Below, piece after piece: positions 61,601 through 64,000 of a DNA stretch of 64,000 bases; the stretch's first letter is position 1; each line of letters starts with the position of its first letter. The notes under the pieces are model-generated. The model did not search any database and was not told the origin of the DNA. It saw only the letters and a program-made list of their open reading frames with translations. A program made the translations under genes and the position numbers. This stretch comes from Anas platyrhynchos (taxonomy: Eukaryota > Chordata > Aves > Anseriformes > Anatidae): positions 7,192,001 through 7,256,000 of the forward strand of contig NC_092605.1 of NCBI RefSeq assembly GCF_047663525.1, in the 5' to 3' direction.

Positions 61601-64000
61601 AGGGCTTGAGGTCTGCTATGGCATAACTGTTTTCCTCATGTGCTTGTTCCAGGTGTTTTTATACAGTGTGTAACAATAGAAAGGTTCTTGGAATATTGAC
61701 CACACTGTGTGGTCTTGAGTTTCATAGGACTACAGAATGCTGTACACTGGAAAAAAAAAAAAAAAAACTGAAGTTTCTTTGCAAAGCAAGTCAGACCTGC
61801 CTTCCCCTTAAGAACTTGAGTGGAATCTGCTAGTGAGCTGCATCTCCCAAAGTCTGGCTCCAAAGTGTCCAAATAAATGTATAGTAGATGGGCAGAAGGA
61901 GAGCTGAGTACTTGCTGCCTTCTTCTACTCAATTAAAACGAGTTTTTCAAGGATGAGCTAAATTAATCTAAGCAGTCTGTTTAGATTAGGTTCTACTACA
62001 GAGCCAATAGCTCAAGAAGCTTAAAGTAAAAGCAGACATAGTCTCTCTTAACTAGGCACAGATACTGTAAGTCCTCTAAACAAAGCTCTTAAGCTGCAAA
62101 CACCATTGCTAAATAGAATAATGATCTACTGGATGACGCTAGAACTTTTTTTTTGTATAGAGTAAGTTCAAACAGCATTTGCAGACTGAGAGAAGTATAT
62201 AGGCAGAACACCACATTTGAACACACTGAACATCACATCTTACATTGAGGCAAATGTCAACTTAATTTGTTGGGTGATGTTATTTACTGATGTGAGGTTG
62301 GAGAGAGGCATTTGTTAACCAGGTGTATAACATGAATTGTAGCTGACAACATATATGTGCTCTTCATCAGATGAAAGTGCTACTAGATGGTTGGCTGCTT
62401 TGAGATGCACTAACTTGTTTTAAGTCTCTGGTGTCATGTGTAGCTTACTTTCTGAAGTACAGTTATCTAAGGCAGTCTTCTATCTGTAACCTGACTTGTC
62501 TAAGAGGTCTCTTAGATTTGGATTAACACAGAAAACGAGTATGTAGTAAGTAGGTAAATAATTTTTCTAGGTGAATTCAACAGAACTAATTTGCAAGAGC
62601 AAAACTACCTGATTATATTCAAATTGAGGGGAAAAAAATAGCAATCAAAATAGTACAGAATATGGGGAACAGGCAAGAAATGATCCCCAGAACCTGGGCA
62701 TGAGAAGGTATCCCCATGTCTACTTTTAATGCTTGCAAACCAATGTTGGGGCTGCACTAGGACTTTAGAATATAACTTGGATAAGACTTACTGAGTAGTT
62801 ACTAAGATTGTATACCAAAGTGTTATAACAATGTATTGAGGCGGGGGGGGGAAAGAAAATTCTTCCCCAAAACTAACTCTAAGAGGATTCTAAATCTATT
62901 GAGATGAAAAACCCAACTGTCTGTCTGGGGGCATGCTAGAATGTATTCACAGATGTAAAGATACTGTCCAAGTAGTCTTCTGTAATTCCTAATATAATGC
63001 TTGATTCCTTCTCAAGGGGACCCTCATAAGAATATTTGATACTTCATCAGGGCATTTAATCCAGGAGCTAAGAAGAGGATCACAGGCAGCCAATATATAC
63101 TGGTACGTTTAATTGCTTATGTTTTGTGTCTGTGCGGGCAGTGTGGTGCTGAAGCAGCTTGGTATGTGGCACCTGAGCCTCTCTGAGAACGCAGAGAGTT
63201 GCAGTCCCACAGGCACACAGCAGGACTCAGACAGAGGGGCCAGTGCTGCACCGGGCTGTGCTTCTTCCTCTTGGCCCAGTGCTAGAAGAGCTGCAGCTGT
63301 GTGAACCTAGGCAGGGTTACAGGGCATGGGAGGAAATGCATGCTTTGACAGGTTCATTTCTCTGCATTGAATGCACTGCAGCTGGGTGGACACTTGACAC
63401 CAGCATACAGAGAATGCAGTGCTGCAATGTAACGCTTCCCCCAGAGACTAGGCTGAGGCACCTGGGGGTGAGTAACATTCATTATAACTCAGTGCTGCTC
63501 TGCCTCAGGCTCTTGTATGCAGAAGTTTGATTCAGTCCCCTGCTTGATGCACTCCCTGGAGAGGTGGGTAACGCGTTCTTCCACTGAACCCTGGTTATCA
63601 GGGTAGGAATGTTGCACACTTTAACGCCAACGTGCCTGCTCCTTGGAGCAAAGTCCTTGCCTTCTTTCAGCAGAGGTGGCAGCCAGTAGTGTCTGTTCCA
63701 GGGCAGTCTGCTGCTGCTAAACCTGGCCTTCCATGTTCTGATGTGTGCTCACCACCAAAGAGGGTGTTCGTTCATGTCAGCAGAGCTGCTCTGAATGGGA
63801 GAATTCCCCTCTCCTCCCTGAGAGGAGCAATTAACAACTCACCTGGCAGGCTGGCAGCTGCTGCAGGCAGCCCCAGAACTGGGATTGTACACACTGGAAA
63901 CCAGGGAGTAGCTTCCAGTGGAAATACTGCAACTGTCCTTACTACCCGCAGCATTAACTTCAATCAGGATGCTTCCCTAATCTGCGTATCCAGTGACCAT
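49579..64000 (+). CDS. WDR45B: WDR45B (WIPI3), PROPPIN beta-propeller, first 8 coding exons, cut by window edge
   Basis: Autophagy protein that binds PI3P and PI(3,5)P2 on forming autophagosomes; WIPI3 is known to partner ATG2 and the AMPK-TSC-FIP200 axis. Exons: 49579-49645, 55048-55122, 58080-58181, 58858-58945, 59485-59579, 61014-61204, 63017-63102, 63952-64000 (partial). They join in frame to 753 nt, residues 1-251 of the roughly 344 expected. Seen: start [22 protein letters not shown]40-type blades, and the PROPPIN phosphoinositide motif LRRG at residues 224-227 in exon 7. The sequence matches WDR45B rather than its paralogue WDR45 throughout. The last visible codon is His of SSDH, so about 93 residues lie beyond the window. 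Introns hold CR1 and simple-repeat sequence but no nested gene. Confidence 0.97.
49646..55047 (+). other. WDR45B: WDR45B intron 1 (5.4 kb)
   Basis: Begins in the CpG island, then becomes ordinary intronic DNA. A GC-richer patch at about 53.9-54.2 kb has no recognisable content. No nested gene or RNA was identified. Confidence 0.75.
55048..55122 (+). CDS. WDR45B: WDR45B coding exon 2
   Basis: Residues 23-48. Acceptor ctacag|GATGCT, donor CAAG|gtaaaa. Encodes [20 protein letters not shown]. Confidence 0.96.
55123..58079 (+). other. WDR45B: WDR45B intron 2 (3.0 kb)
   Basis: Nothing recognised beyond short T- and A-rich runs. Open frames are short and carry no family signature. Confidence 0.7.
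58080..58181 (+). CDS. WDR45B: WDR45B coding exon 3
   Basis: Residues 48-82. Acceptor ttccag|AATTTT, donor AACAAAG|gtactg. Encodes [20 protein letters not shown] and the [10 protein letters not shown] loop. Confidence 0.96.
58578..58613. repeat. (C)19(A)17 homopolymer junction
   Basis: A C run directly abutting an A run inside WDR45B intron 3, about 240 bp before exon 4. Confidence 0.9.
58858..58945 (+). CDS. WDR45B: WDR45B coding exon 4
   Basis: Residues 82-111. Acceptor ttccag|TAATGA, donor GACAG|gtaggt. Encodes [20 protein letters not shown] and [10 protein letters not shown]. Confidence 0.95.
59485..59579 (+). CDS. WDR45B: WDR45B coding exon 5
   Basis: Residues 111-143. Acceptor ttgcag|AATTGT, donor CTAAAG|gttagt. 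Encodes [20 protein letters not shown] and [11 protein letters not shown]. Confidence 0.96.
60362..60540 (+). mobile_element. Diverged CR1 LINE fragment
   Basis: Plus-strand order gaggctctgggagctgggcc, tgtttagtcttgcagaaagg, then ctactcaaaggacagttaga and aaggatggagctgaactctt, follows the CR1 region upstream of its 3' end. It lies in WDR45B intron 5 in sense orientation. Confidence 0.6.
61014..61204 (+). CDS. WDR45B: WDR45B coding exon 6
   Basis: Residues 143-206. Acceptor ttttag|GTCTCT, donor GAAAAA|gtaaga. Encodes [20 protein letters not shown] through [20 protein letters not shown]. Confidence 0.97.
61205..63016 (+). other. WDR45B: WDR45B intron 6 (1.8 kb)
   Basis: Contains an A17 run at about 61751-61767 and a G run at about 62842-62850. 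No gene or RNA recognised. Confidence 0.7.
63017..63102 (+). CDS. WDR45B: WDR45B coding exon 7 (LRRG motif)
   Basis: Residues 207-235. Acceptor ctcaag|GGGACC, donor TACTG|gtacgt. Contains LRRGSQ, whose two Arg residues bind phosphoinositides in this family. Confidence 0.97.
63952..64000 (+). CDS. WDR45B: WDR45B coding exon 8 (partial at window end)
   Basis: Residues 235-251. Acceptor ccgcag|CATTAA. Encodes [16 protein letters not shown] and is cut by the window edge. Confidence 0.95.

Noticed and set aside
1-64000. CRISPR arrays, phage, insertion sequences, operons or endogenous retroviral genes
   Set aside because: The window is spliced vertebrate DNA. No regularly spaced direct repeats, LTR pairs or retroviral protein motifs were seen. 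The only mobile elements recognised are CR1 fragments.

Overview
This is vertebrate nuclear DNA, most likely from a bird. The genes are spliced with GT-AG introns and CpG-rich promoters, and several degenerate copies of CR1, the dominant LINE of birds and other sauropsids, are scattered through the window. No bacterial, viral or CRISPR structure was seen. Four protein-coding genes can be reconstructed exon by exon from family knowledge, reading-frame continuity and splice sites.

Layout. Bases 754-6350 (minus strand) hold a six-exon fructosamine-3-kinase gene that best fits FN3K. Bases 13001-18440 (minus) hold its tandem paralogue FN3KRP, starting in a CpG island. Bases 25022-46749 (plus) hold RAB40B, six exons with a 17.9 kb first intron, also starting in a CpG island. 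Bases 49579-64000 (plus) hold the first eight coding exons of WDR45B (WIPI3), which runs off the right edge. From memory, human 17q25.3 has WDR45B, RAB40B, FN3KRP and FN3K as neighbours in the same relative orientations, so this is conserved synteny shown in inverted orientation. TBCD would be expected to the left and FOXK2 to the right. The rest is intron and intergenic DNA with CR1 fragments, simple repeats and one degenerate minisatellite (about 7.65-8.34 kb).

Function. FN3K and FN3KRP are cytosolic small-molecule kinases that phosphorylate ketosamines on glycated proteins (deglycation repair). RAB40B is a Rab-like GTPase with a SOCS box that recruits Cullin-5. WDR45B is a phosphoinositide-binding beta-propeller of autophagy. 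They are neighbours by old synteny, not parts of one pathway, and I see no new multi-gene system.

The points most worth a second look are: a Tyr at position 24 of the FN3K copy, where the family has a redox-active P-loop Cys that the neighbouring FN3KRP keeps; upstream ORFs at RAB40B (an ATGA stop/start overlap) and WDR45B (a two-codon uORF in a perfect Kozak context); an open, Arg-rich, acid-free possible N-terminal extension of FN3KRP; and a telomere-like, G-quadruplex-capable tract just inside RAB40B intron 1.
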